From contig JAVBKY010000003.1 in NCBI GenBank assembly GCA_031553765.1, positions 819,801 through 883,800 on the forward strand: a stretch of DNA of 64,000 nt. Direction: 5' to 3'. Under the pieces are notes generated by a model. It did not search any database. It was not told the DNA's origin and saw only the letters and a list, made by a program, of their open reading frames with translations. A program made the position numbers and the translations under genes. Shown piece after piece: positions 42,604-51,294 of the stretch; position 1 is the stretch's first letter; the number at the start of each line of letters is the position of its first letter. The stretch is from JAITMY01 sp031553765. Lineage in GTDB: Bacteria; Bacteroidota; Bacteroidia; Bacteroidales; UBA932.

Positions 42604-42757
42604 AACTTCTCCCTAAATGACTCCGTCGAGCTCCACTTCGCTACGGTTCCCTCTCCGCAGGAGAGGGACTTGCAACGCACAAGCGCTCTCGAACTCGTTG
42701 CTCATAATCGCGGGCACGCGCCCCTCTCCTGTGGAGAGGGATTGGGGGAGAGGTTTT
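42604..42757. repeat. dispersed CTCTCC palindromic repeat, copy 1
   Basis: It begins CTTCTCCCTAAATGACT and ends GGGGGAGAGGTTTTT, with internal hairpins (CCTCTCCGCAGGAGAGG; CCCCTCTCCTGTGGAGAGGG). The same frame and order recur at 44367-44490. The gap 42548-43050 between rpoN and pgk consists of this, the rpoN hairpin, the pgk -7 box and the repeat at 42921-42974. Confidence 0.8.
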
Positions 42758-42882
42758 TAAATATTTCTGTGTAAATCTGTATTATCCGTGCACTCCAAGT
42801 TTCATTCTTTTGCCGTGTGCGCAAACTACCTTTCACTTTATTACTTACCTCAAAATCTTGCATTTTGTATCGAAAATTTCGC

Positions 42883-42890
42883 TAACTTTG
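42883..42890 (+). promoter_or_regulatory. -7 box of pgk
   Basis: TAACTTTG matches the consensus. A TTG at 42858-42860 is 22 bases upstream, slightly more than the usual spacing. The leader to ATG 43051 is about 150 bases and includes a palindromic repeat. Confidence 0.55.
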
Positions 42891-42920
42891 GGCTCCCAAA
42901 ACGCCAAAAAGAGATAAAAA

Positions 42921-42974
42921 GATAAATGCGCTACGCGCGATAAAAGGATAAAAATTTATCGCGAGGCATTTATC
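42921..42974. repeat. nested palindromic repeat in the pgk leader
   Basis: GATAAATGC...GCATTTATC (42921-42929/42966-42974) encloses CGCGATAAA...TTTATCGCG (42936-42944/42955-42963). A related hairpin (AAACGCTCCGCGA mirrored) lies at 55720-55755. Confidence 0.75.
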
Positions 42975-43050
42975 AAGCGAAGCGGCTTTATCGCCCGAAG
43001 GGCATTTGTCTCTTGCAAAAAAGACAAACCAATTAAATTATAGAAATATT

Positions 43051-44307
43051 ATGCAAACCATCGACACGTACAACTTTAGCGGCAAGCGCGCTATCATTCG
43101 CGTTGACTTTAACGTTCCGCTAAACGAGAAGTTTGAAATTACCGACGACACCCGTATTCGCGCGGCAGTGCCCACCATTAAGAAGGTGCTGGCTGGTGGC
43201 GGTGCGGTTATCCTTATGTCGCACTTAGGTCGCCCAAAGGGTGTTACCGACAAGTACTCGCTTAAGCACATTATTGGCGGCATTGAAAAGCGCATTGGCG
43301 TATCGATAAAGTTTGCCCCCGACTGCATGGGTGCCGAGGCTGCCGAGATGTCGAAGAACCTGAAATCAGGTGAAGTGCTGTTGCTTGAAAACCTCCGTTT
43401 TTACGAAGAGGAAGAGGGCAAGCCCCGTGGCTTGGCAGAGGATGCTTCTGACGACGAAAAGAAGGCTGCTAAGGCTGCCGTGAAAGCAAAGCAAAAGGAC
43501 TTTGTAAAGAAACTGGCTTCATACGCCGATTGCTACATTAACGATGCCTTTGGTACTGCACACCGCGCGCACGCCTCTACCGCCCTGATTGCTGATTACT
43601 TCCCCAACGATAAAATGTTTGGCTACGTAATGGAAGGCGAAATTAAGGCCGTAGATCAGGTGATGAAAAACCCTGCTCGTCCGTTTACCGCAATACTTGG
43701 CGGCTCGAAGGTTTCTTCGAAAATTGCCATCATTGAGCAGCTGATAAAGAAGGTAGATAACCTCATCATTGGTGGTGGTATGACCTTTACTTTTGCTAAG
43801 GCACAAGGCGGAAAGGTTGGTAACTCCATTTGCGAAGACGATCAGCTGGAATTGGCATTGAGCCTGATGGAGCAAGCCAAGAAGGCCGGTGTAAAAATGT
43901 ACTTCCCCGATGAAGAAATTATTGCCGATAAGTTTGCTGAAGATGCCAACACCCAAATTTGCCCCACCAACGCTATCCCCGACGGATGGGAAGGCTTGGA
44001 TGCCTCTGAGGCTGCTGTAGCCAAGTGGAACGATGTTATTATGGGTTCAAAAACCATACTGTGGAATGGTCCCGTAGGCGTGTTCGAAATGGACAAGTTT
44101 GCCAAGGGAACAGCTGCCGTAGCTAAGCTGGTAGCCGAGTCTACACAAGCCGGAGCCTACTCACTCATTGGCGGTGGTGACTCAGTTGCAGCCGTTAACA
44201 AGTTGGGCTACGCCGATAAGGTGAGTTACGTTTCAACCGGTGGCGGTGCATTGCTCGAGTACATGGAAGGCACAGAACTACCCGGTGTAAAGGCAATTCG
44301 CGGTTAA
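43051..44307 (+). CDS. pgk: phosphoglycerate kinase
   Basis: 418 residues from ATG 43051. N-terminal RAIIRVDFNVPLN, the HLGRPKG loop, ENLRFYEEEEGKPRG, and the C-terminal nucleotide-binding GPVGVFEMDKFAKGT and the GGGDSVAAV glycine motif. It carries a Lys/Ala-rich insertion near residue 130 common in Bacteroidota forms. Catalyses 1,3-bisphosphoglycerate to 3-phosphoglycerate with ATP formation in glycolysis. Confidence 0.97.
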   Translation: MQTIDTYNFSGKRAIIRVDFNVPLNEKFEITDDTRIRAAVPTIKKVLAGGGAVILMSHLGRPKGVTDKYSLKHIIGGIEKRIGVSIKFAPDCMGAEAAEMSKNLKSGEVLLLENLRFYEEEEGKPRGLAEDASDDEKKAAKAAVKAKQKDFVKKLASYADCYINDAFGTAHRAHASTALIADYFPNDKMFGYVMEGEIKAVDQVMKNPARPFTAILGGSKVSSKIAIIEQLIKKVDNLIIGGGMTFTFAKAQGGKVGNSICEDDQLELALSLMEQAKKAGVKMYFPDEEIIADKFAEDANTQICPTNAIPDGWEGLDASEAAVAKWNDVIMGSKTILWNGPVGVFEMDKFAKGTAAVAKLVAESTQAGAYSLIGGGDSVAAVNKLGYADKVSYVSTGGGALLEYMEGTELPGVKAIRG

Positions 44308-44327
44308 TTCTGTATAGAATATTTTGT

Positions 44328-44358
44328 AAAGCCCCGAAGATTTTCTTTGGGGCTTTTT
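44328..44358 (+). terminator. pgk terminator
   Basis: AAAGCCCC...GGGGCTTT stem with TTTTTT following, 20 bases after the pgk stop. Confidence 0.85.
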
Positions 44359-44366
44359 TACCCTAC

Positions 44367-44490
44367 AACCTCTCCCTAAATCCCTCTCCACAGGAGAGGG
44401 ACTTTCGAGCCCACGGGCGCTCCTGTGCCAGTTGTAAAAAAATCTGGGCACATGCCCCTCTCCGGTGGAGAGGGGGTAGGGGAGAGGTTT
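44367..44490. repeat. dispersed CTCTCC palindromic repeat, copy 2
   Basis: Starts AACCTCTCCCTAAATCCC and ends GGGGAGAGGTTTTGG, matching copy 1 at 42604-42757 with a different central spacer. It fills the pgk-methyltransferase gap. Confidence 0.8.
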
Positions 44491-44507
44491 TGGATCAACG
44501 TAATTTT

Positions 44508-45965
44508 ATGTTTCCTACAGCCTTCCTACAGCAGATACAAGCCCTTTTGGGTGCCGATTGCGAAGCGTTTTTAACCGCATTGCAGGACGAGTCACGCACC
44601 AGCATTAGGTTGAATAAAGCGAAAAGCAACCTATATTGTCATTGCGGGCTTGACCCGCAATCCCCTGATGAAAATGCTGTAGATAAATTGGAGATTGCGG
44701 GTCAAGCCCGCAATGACATGCAAAATGTGCCCTGGTGTGATAGCGCCTACTACCTCCCCCAACGCCCCATCTTTACGCTTGACCCCTTGCTGCATGGTGG
44801 CGCGTACTACGTACAGGAAGCCTCATCCATGTTTTTAGCGCATATTGTAGAGCAAATCACGCAAAAAGACGAGCCACTTGTTGCTCTTGATCTTTGCGCT
44901 GCACCGGGTGGCAAATCCACGCTATTAGCCGATTTTTTGCCGCAAAATAGCCTGTTGGTAGCCAACGAGGTTATTCGCGCTCGCGTGAATATTTTGGCTG
45001 AAAACTTGACCAAATGGGGTAATCCCAACGTAGCGGTATCGAATAATGACCCCAAAGATTTTTCAAGAGTTGCTGAATGTTTCGATGCTATTTTTGTTGA
45101 CGCGCCATGCTCAGGTGAGGGCATGTTTCGTAAGGATGAGCGTGCGCGTGAGGAGTGGAGCGAGGCCAACGTGCAGCTATGCGCCGAGCGTCAACGCCGC
45201 ATTGTAGCCGATGTGTGGAGCGCGCTAAAGCCCGGTGGCTACATGGTGTACAGCACTTGTACCTTCAACACTAAGGAGAACGAGGAAAACGTACGCTGGA
45301 TAATGCAGGAGTTAGGTGCTGAAAACGTAAAAATTGAAGTGCCGAAGGAGTGGGGGATTACACCATCGGAAGAGTTGAAGACCGAAGAAACACGAGGTAT
45401 ACACGGTTATCGATTTTTCCCACACAAGGTAAAAGGCGAAGGTTTTTTTGTGGCGGTCTTGCGAAAAAATAGTGCTGATGAAAATGTGGCAAGGTCGCGA
45501 AGAACCACTGCGTCATCGCGAGGAGGTACGACGAAGCGATCTCAAGTTGGTAATGAAGTGAAGCAATGGCTTCAAAATTCCTCTGACTTTACCTTCACCC
45601 AAATGGGTGATTTTATCAAAGCCTTTCCCTCTCGCCACGATGAATATATTGCCTTATTAAGCAAAGAACTGCGAATTATCCAAAGCGGACTAACTGTAGC
45701 CGAGGTAAAGGGCAAGGACTATATTCCACATCAATCTTTAGCGCTATCTACTGTGCTCAACGTTGAGGCCTTTCCCACCATTGATTTGAATTTACACAAC
45801 GCCTTGCTTTACCTCAAAAAAGAAACCTTTGCGGGAGCGCTTCCACGCAAAGGTTTTGAATTAATTCGCTACAACGGTTTACCGCTGGGCTTTGTAAAGA
45901 ATCTGGGCAACCGCTGCAATAATCTTTTTCCGCAGGAATGGCGGATAAGAATGCAAATCAACTAA
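44508..45965 (+). CDS. NOL1/NOP2/Sun-family rRNA cytosine methyltransferase (RsmF-like)
   Basis: 485 residues from ATG 44508 (an ATG at 44490 overlaps the repeat). The SAM-binding motif is ALDLCAAPGGKSTLL. The two family cysteines are in DAPCSGEGMFRKDERAREEW and VYSTCTFNTKENEENV, and the C-terminal RNA-recognition part ends PLGFVKNLGNRCNNLFPQEWR. Makes m5C in rRNA. Two dispersed palindromic units are translated inside it (44638-44717 and about 45488-45560), both in frame, so the enzyme is probably still made with extra surface loops. Confidence 0.9.
   Translation: MFPTAFLQQIQALLGADCEAFLTALQDESRTSIRLNKAKSNLYCHCGLDPQSPDENAVDKLEIAGQARNDMQNVPWCDSAYYLPQRPIFTLDPLLHGGAYYVQEASSMFLAHIVEQITQKDEPLVALDLCAAPGGKSTLLADFLPQNSLLVANEVIRARVNILAENLTKWGNPNVAVSNNDPKDFSRVAECFDAIFVDAPCSGEGMFRKDERAREEWSEANVQLCAERQRRIVADVWSALKPGGYMVYSTCTFNTKENEENVRWIMQELGAENVKIEVPKEWGITPSEELKTEETRGIHGYRFFPHKVKGEGFFVAVLRKNSADENVARSRRTTASSRGGTTKRSQVGNEVKQWLQNSSDFTFTQMGDFIKAFPSRHDEYIALLSKELRIIQSGLTVAEVKGKDYIPHQSLALSTVLNVEAFPTIDLNLHNALLYLKKETFAGALPRKGFELIRYNGLPLGFVKNLGNRCNNLFPQEWRIRMQIN
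44638..44717. repeat. palindromic element inserted in frame in the methyltransferase gene
   Basis: Perfect 25-base inverted repeat (44638-44662 and 44693-44717), each arm itself containing TTGCGGG-n-CCCGCAA. Translated as HCGLDPQSP...IAGQARNDM, a peptide typical of this repeat family. It interrupts a non-conserved N-terminal stretch between SIRLNKAKSN and VPWCDSAYYLP. Confidence 0.9.
45488..45560. repeat. second repeat-derived in-frame insertion
   Basis: GTCATCGCGAGGAGGTACG...CGAAGCGATCTCAA at 45512-45545 is the same unit as at 40691 and 35254. Translated as RSRRTTASSRGGTTKRSQ, a basic low-complexity loop between the catalytic and C-terminal domains. Confidence 0.75.
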
Positions 45966-46006
45966 TAATGGACAATAATTATCCGTTGTCAGTTGTCCAT
46001 TGTTCA

Positions 46007-49000
46007 TTATTCTTCTGCTGCCTTTCTCAGTGCTGCGCGTATTTGATCGCGAATTTCCTCTTCCGCACTTTTATTTGCTCCGTGTTTTTCAGGAATAAAT
46101 GTTGAAGCATACCTTGGCTTAACAAGGCTAACGTGATCCAAGGGGTGTGCCTGTATATCATCCATATTGCCCTTAATATCCACCCCAAGGCGCATGGGGA
46201 GTGGTGAATCTAAAAGGGAAATGTGGTAGTTGACATTCATGTCAAGCTTGTGTAGGCCGCCAAGGGCAACTTTATACCTATCCATAGAGAGCAGGAAGGG
46301 GTAGAGTTCAATTTGATTTTTGAACACAATAAACTCCACATCAAGGCTGTCAATAATGTTGCGCTCCTTATTTTTAAAGCGCAGCAACTTTGAAATCTCG
46401 GCAAATGTTTGGTTATCCAGCAGCACCAATTTTTCACCGTGAATAGATGATGCAGCACGGAGTGTCGAATATTTTACGTTGTAGTTAGAGTCCAAATAAG
46501 TTTGCGCCGCAATATGAAAATCAACCTTGCCCTCGAATGAGCGCAGCATGGGAAGTATTGTATCTACCTCGGGTATAATATTTTGTAGATCGGTAAGATC
46601 AATTCCCATTAGGTGAAACTCCATGCCTGCAAATACGTGGTTAAGCTCTGGCGTGCGGTGAATGGCCGTAACCTTCATGCGCGACTTTTTATTGGTGACA
46701 ACACCCAACTCCTGCAGTATAAGCGCGCCGTCGGCAAGGCTTACGCTACCCTTAATATTTTGCAACTCCATTTTGCCAAAGGTGGCATTCTGAATATCTG
46801 TTTCAAACCTTGCAAAAATGTCGGTGGGTAGCATTATAGCCTTTAATTCGGGTGGAGTGGTATCCACCTTTGCCGACTGCTTAATGGCCTCAATATCCTC
46901 GGGATTTTCCACGTCCATATTGGCGGCTACCTCTACCGTGCTGCCTGCCTCCGAAATGCGCATCAGCTGGTTGAGGTCAAGATTCTCGGCAGTTAACTTA
47001 ATGTTGGTTTTTACGGAGTGCTTTTTATCCAAGTAGGATAGCAGGTCATCTACCGTGCCGGTGAGCTGCATATCGGAGTTGCCAATGCGAATATCGCACT
47101 GCTTCAGCTCCTGCTTTTCATCGGTAATACTCATCGCCACCCTATCTATATATACCATTTCGGGGAACGATGGTGTGAACGCTTGCATTTGCTTGTAGTC
47201 TAAATCCACTTTAGCCTTCCATCCCTTAAATCCCACCGTAGTATCGCTGCTTTGCTCGGCTACAATAGTGTTTTTTCCGCTACCTATCCTTACCATGTTG
47301 TTGGCTACGCGAGCGCGCATACTGTCCATGGCGAAGGTGGTTTCAATATGCGGTAGCATTTTATTTGCTTTTGTAGGGGTAATATTGGCTACGCCGTGCA
47401 ACCTGCGCATGAATACGCGCATGCTGTCGGTGCGCATGATACTGCCTGCAAAATCAAAATTGCAGCGCACGGTGGGCAGCTTTGTTGTGTCCATTACATT
47501 GCTGGTGGTAAATGCCAGCGAAGCCTTGCGCATGTTTGCGCGCATATCCTTACCCATTTGCGCGCGTAGTATGTTGAGTTTAACCTCTCCCGCGAGAAAA
47601 TCTTTTCCGCTTTTGCTTTCGATATTTTTTACGTTTGTCTCAAACTTAAAACCAATGTCGCTAATAGTTGCGCTTATGGTATCCTTGCTGCTGTTGTACC
47701 TTAGCCCTGTAATATCAACGGTTCCGCTTACCTTCAGTCGCTCATAATTGCTGCCTGTGGCTTCGCTCAAGCGCATGTTGGTTTTTACATCAGTCTTTAG
47801 CAAACCTTCTACCTGCATACCTAAATCCAACGGAACATGGCGTGTTGCTTTTGCTAAATCAGCATTGGCTTTTACTGAAAGGTCGAGCAAGGGGTCGCCC
47901 ATTACGTCGTGCACCATGCCACTTACGCTTAGCTTCGAATCTAGCGCATCAACGTCCAAATGCTTAATGTTTACTTGTGATTTTTCCTTGTGGTTGAGGT
48001 CGACAAGTAGGTCAAGCACAGAGTTCAACTTGTCCAACTTATAGGGTACGCCTTGGTAAGTCCCATTAATGTTTTTAAGAAGCAGCTCACCGTTTACCAC
48101 GGGCATGGAGGTGGCATCCTTGAATAGGCCTTTGGCGTTTCCGCTAAACTCAATGGCGCCCTGTACCTTTGCTAGCGCGGCCTCGGGCACCATGGCAGCC
48201 GGTATCATAGCAATAAGGTTTGCCAGCGACGGCACTTTCATTGCCAGCTGCAAGTCCATATCAAATTGGCTGAATGCTGTGTCGGTTTGCACGTTTCCGT
48301 GCGTGCTGAATGTAATATCATTTACCTGTATATCGGCCCTGCGCAGCTGTAGCAGGCTGGTGTTTTGGTCGAAGTTGAGCGAGGTGCGCAGGTGTGCGGT
48401 TAGGTCTTTTGCCAGCAGCGTATCGTTCATAGCAAATGATATGCGCTCTACGTTCATGCTCGCGTTGCCGTCGCCAATATTGTTGGCATATTGCCCGTCA
48501 ACGCTTAGGTTTAGACCACACAGGCTACCCATCATGCGCTGCTTGTCATCCTGAAAGTACAGGTTAGCATTTTTAATTTTGAGCGAACTCAATACGGCGT
48601 TGCGCAGTATAGCGGCAGAACTTGTATCGGCCTCGGCTGATGCGGTGGTTTCGCCTGCAGGTACAATATCGAAGTTGGCGTTGCCTGCCGAATCAATGTA
48701 GGCAAATATGTTGGGGCTTACCATCTCCACACCTTTTATCACCACGTCCTTGTGGTCGAGGTAGGCCTTTACATCCACGGTTACTACAAACGCGTCGAGC
48801 GTGAGCAGCGAGTCGCTTTGGTGGTTACCGCAGGGGAAGCCCTCTTTTCCACGGTGCGCGCCCGATTGCTCGTTAACAACGCTTACGCGATTCAATCTCA
48901 ATCCAAAATCGGGGAAGGTGCTGAAGAAAGTCAGCTTTACGTTGGCTACATCCACACGGGCGTTTACAAACTTGTTGGCTTGCTTTACTACAATAGGAGT

Positions 49001-49117
49001 AAGGCGCTTGGGGGTAAATACCACGCAGGTGGCTGCTCCCGCTACGGCGGCTACCAGTACTATTAGCGATAGCACAACAATGAGCGTAACCTTGAGTATT
49101 TTTTTGAATGTGCGCAT
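46007..49117 (-). CDS. AsmA-family inner-membrane-anchored protein
   Basis: 1036 residues from ATG 49117 (another ATG seven codons earlier). One N-terminal membrane span (ILKVTLIVVLSLIVLVAAVAGAATCVVF), then a very long beta-rich periplasmic region with repeated strand patterns, e.g. GNANFDIVPAG, SVVNEQSGAHRG and a C-terminal MRLGVDIKGNMDDIQAHPLDHVSLVKPRY, typical of AsmA/TamB-like proteins in lipid transport to the outer membrane. Single gene. Confidence 0.85.
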   Translation of the reverse strand: MRTFKKILKVTLIVVLSLIVLVAAVAGAATCVVFTPKRLTPIVVKQANKFVNARVDVANVKLTFFSTFPDFGLRLNRVSVVNEQSGAHRGKEGFPCGNHQSDSLLTLDAFVVTVDVKAYLDHKDVVIKGVEMVSPNIFAYIDSAGNANFDIVPAGETTASAEADTSSAAILRNAVLSSLKIKNANLYFQDDKQRMMGSLCGLNLSVDGQYANNIGDGNASMNVERISFAMNDTLLAKDLTAHLRTSLNFDQNTSLLQLRRADIQVNDITFSTHGNVQTDTAFSQFDMDLQLAMKVPSLANLIAMIPAAMVPEAALAKVQGAIEFSGNAKGLFKDATSMPVVNGELLLKNINGTYQGVPYKLDKLNSVLDLLVDLNHKEKSQVNIKHLDVDALDSKLSVSGMVHDVMGDPLLDLSVKANADLAKATRHVPLDLGMQVEGLLKTDVKTNMRLSEATGSNYERLKVSGTVDITGLRYNSSKDTISATISDIGFKFETNVKNIESKSGKDFLAGEVKLNILRAQMGKDMRANMRKASLAFTTSNVMDTTKLPTVRCNFDFAGSIMRTDSMRVFMRRLHGVANITPTKANKMLPHIETTFAMDSMRARVANNMVRIGSGKNTIVAEQSSDTTVGFKGWKAKVDLDYKQMQAFTPSFPEMVYIDRVAMSITDEKQELKQCDIRIGNSDMQLTGTVDDLLSYLDKKHSVKTNIKLTAENLDLNQLMRISEAGSTVEVAANMDVENPEDIEAIKQSAKVDTTPPELKAIMLPTDIFARFETDIQNATFGKMELQNIKGSVSLADGALILQELGVVTNKKSRMKVTAIHRTPELNHVFAGMEFHLMGIDLTDLQNIIPEVDTILPMLRSFEGKVDFHIAAQTYLDSNYNVKYSTLRAASSIHGEKLVLLDNQTFAEISKLLRFKNKERNIIDSLDVEFIVFKNQIELYPFLLSMDRYKVALGGLHKLDMNVNYHISLLDSPLPMRLGVDIKGNMDDIQAHPLDHVSLVKPRYASTFIPEKHGANKSAEEEIRDQIRAALRKAAEE

Positions 49118-49140
49118 GGCTGTATTTCTTATATTCATTA

Positions 49141-49273
49141 CCGTCTGCTTTAGCTGACGGTTTTAAGAGAGAGTAAAGTAAAAGCGCGCGAAGCAGGTGT
49201 TTCCCTTGGGTTATCACCTTGCTTCGCGCGCAATATTCTGGAGCATCCGCTATCCGTCAGCTAAAGCAGACGG
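49141..49273. repeat. nested palindromic repeat
   Basis: A perfect 20-base outer inverted repeat (49141-49160/49254-49273; CCGTCTGCTTTAGCTGACGG) surrounds an inner arm pair GCGCGCGAAGCAGGTG (49184-49199) and its mirror (49215-49231, one bulge). It occupies the gap between the AsmA-like and lipoprotein genes. Confidence 0.85.
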
Positions 49274-49315
49274 CAATGAATCTTGTAGCAAGATGTAATT
49301 TGTAGCGTATTTTGG

Positions 49316-49729
49316 CTACTGCTTAGTAAACGAGGTTACCTCGTTGTACTGGTCAAAGTATTCCAACTTTGTAGAGGTAAGCGTAACTATGGTGTAAACA
49401 CGAAGAATATACGTTGACATATTCGGGTGTTGCTCCTTAATCTGATTACCCTCTACCTTGTAGTAAAACTCTGTTCCTTCTTGGTCTTCGGTGGTTTCTC
49501 CTACAGTCCAATCGCTACCCTCCTTGTTACCTGATAGCTGGGCGGAGGTGGTATTGGTGTATTTTTTGTAGTTGGCGCTATTACCATCGTTTTTCCACTT
49601 TCCTATTAGGAGGGTGGCATCAACTTTGGTAGGATCCATTCCAACGGGATCATCATCCTTGGCGCATGAGGTAGCAAATACCATCCCGGCTAAAGCCAGC
49701 AACAGGGAGAAAATTCTAAACTTTTTCAT
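49316..49729 (-). CDS. small lipocalin-like lipoprotein
   Basis: 137 residues: a lipobox signal (LALAGMVFATSC, Cys 22), an acidic CAKDDD start as in Bacteroidota surface lipoproteins, then a beta-rich domain (LLIGKWKNDGNSANYKKYTN... TEFYYKVEGNQI ... TIVTLTSTKLEYFD) with the pattern of lipocalin-like domains. Ligand unknown. Leftward, downstream of sdhB. Confidence 0.8.
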   Translation of the reverse strand: MKKFRIFSLLLALAGMVFATSCAKDDDPVGMDPTKVDATLLIGKWKNDGNSANYKKYTNTTSAQLSGNKEGSDWTVGETTEDQEGTEFYYKVEGNQIKEQHPNMSTYILRVYTIVTLTSTKLEYFDQYNEVTSFTKQ

Positions 49730-49758
49730 ACAAATTTCTTTTAAAAGAAGGAGTGATG

Positions 49759-50532
49759 TTAGTCACGTAACTTGGCCACCAAAAACTCGCGGTTCAAGCG
49801 AGCAATGTGACCAATTGAAATACCTTTTGGACACTCAGCTTCGCAAGCCTGTGTGTTGGTGCAGGCACCAAAACCCAACTCGTCCATTTTAGCCACCATA
49901 GCCTTAGCGCGGCGTGATGCCTCTACTTGACCTTGCGGAAGTAAGGCCAATGAGCTAACACGTGCAGCTACAAACAGCATTGCCGAACCGTTTTTGCAGG
50001 TAGCAACGCAAGCGCCACAGCCTACGCAGGCAGCAGCATCCATGCTCTCGTCAGCCTTAGGCTTGGCAATGGGTATAGCGTTACCGTCGGGTACGCCACC
50101 GGTATTAACCGATACGAAACCTCCGGCTTGCAGAATTTTGTCGAAAGCGCCACGGTCAACCACCAAGTCTTTTACTACGGGGAAACCCTTGCTGCGCCAT
50201 GGCTCAATGGTAATGGTATCGCCATCCTTGAACTTGCGCATGTGTAGCTGGCAGGTGGTAATATCATCGTCGGGACCATGCGCGCGACCGTTGATGTATA
50301 GCGAGCACATGCCGCAAATGCCTTCGCGGCAGTCGTGGTCAAAAGCCACCGGACCACGGCAACCTTTGTTTACGGCAACAGCATCCTTTCCTTCACGAAC
50401 GAGCTGCTCGTTCAAAATATCCATCATTTCAAGAAATGATGTGTCAGGTGAAATGTTGTTCACTTTGTAGGTTTCAAATGCTCCTTTGGCTTTTGCGTTT
50501 GCCTGACGCCAAACTTTGAGTGTAAGGTTCAT
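49759..50532 (-). CDS. sdhB: succinate dehydrogenase/fumarate reductase iron-sulfur subunit
   Basis: 257 residues. The N-terminal plant-type ferredoxin [2Fe-2S] region has CREGICGMCSLYING, and the C-terminal part has CVGCGACVATCKNGS and CTNTQACEAECPKGI for the [4Fe-4S] and [3Fe-4S] centres. It passes electrons between SdhA and the membrane subunit. In this genome it is separated from sdhA by two glycosyltransferase genes on the same strand. Confidence 0.95.
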   Translation of the reverse strand: MNLTLKVWRQANAKAKGAFETYKVNNISPDTSFLEMMDILNEQLVREGKDAVAVNKGCRGPVAFDHDCREGICGMCSLYINGRAHGPDDDITTCQLHMRKFKDGDTITIEPWRSKGFPVVKDLVVDRGAFDKILQAGGFVSVNTGGVPDGNAIPIAKPKADESMDAAACVGCGACVATCKNGSAMLFVAARVSSLALLPQGQVEASRRAKAMVAKMDELGFGACTNTQACEAECPKGISIGHIARLNREFLVAKLRD

Positions 50533-50574
50533 AATCTATATATTTATGAATGATAATTTATAATCTTAAAAGTT

Positions 50575-51294
50575 CTATTTTATTCGTAGTAATCCATACT
50601 TGAGCATGCAGTAAAAAGCACGCATACCATCCTTCCAACTAATTTTTTTCCCTTCTTCATATGTGCGTCCGTAGTACGAAACTCCAACTTCGTAGATGCG
50701 AACACCGCGTATTCTTGATATTTTTGCCGTAACCTCAGGCTCAAAACCAAAGCGCTTCTCCCTGAGAGACACACCCTGAATAAGATTGGTGCGGAAAAGC
50801 TTGTAGCATGTTTCCATATCAGTCAAGTTCAAGTTGGTAAACATGTTTGAAACAAAAGTCAAAAACTTGTTGCCAATGGTGTGCCAGAAAAACAGAATGC
50901 GATGCGGATTTCCACCTGCAAATCGAGACCCATATACCACATCGGCAAAACCATCAAGGGCGGGCTTCAACAAGGTGTTATACTCTTGAGGATCGTACTC
51001 CAAATCGGCATCTTGAATGATAAGGTATTCGCCGGTAGCATTCTTAATCCCCGTATGTAAAGCGGCCCCCTTACCTTGATTTACTTCATGCTTGAAGTAC
51101 TGAATATTCAGCTGAGGATTGGCAGCCATGTAATTTTTCACAGCTTCTTCTGTTTTATCTTTCGAGCAGTCGTTTACAATCAACAACTCTTTCTCCATAT
51201 CGTTCAGCAGCGATACAGCCTTTACCTTGTCTAAAATGAGGTGGATGGTTCTCTCCTCATTGTACGCCGGTATTATAATGGAAAGTTTAGCCAT
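50575..51294 (-). CDS. family 2 glycosyltransferase, polyprenyl-phosphate sugar synthase (DPM1-like)
   Basis: 239 residues from ATG 51294, which overlaps the stop of the upstream membrane protein gene (ATGGCTAA). GT-A fold: SIIIPAYNEERTI, LLIVNDCSKDKT, the metal-site QDADLEYDPQEYNTLL, DVVYGSRFAGGNPHR and NLNLTDMETCYKLFRTN, the DPM1-like signature. It would make polyprenyl-phosphate mannose or glucose as donor for a GT-C enzyme such as its neighbour. Confidence 0.88.
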   Translation of the reverse strand: MAKLSIIIPAYNEERTIHLILDKVKAVSLLNDMEKELLIVNDCSKDKTEEAVKNYMAANPQLNIQYFKHEVNQGKGAALHTGIKNATGEYLIIQDADLEYDPQEYNTLLKPALDGFADVVYGSRFAGGNPHRILFFWHTIGNKFLTFVSNMFTNLNLTDMETCYKLFRTNLIQGVSLREKRFGFEPEVTAKISRIRGVRIYEVGVSYYGRTYEEGKKISWKDGMRAFYCMLKYGLLRIK

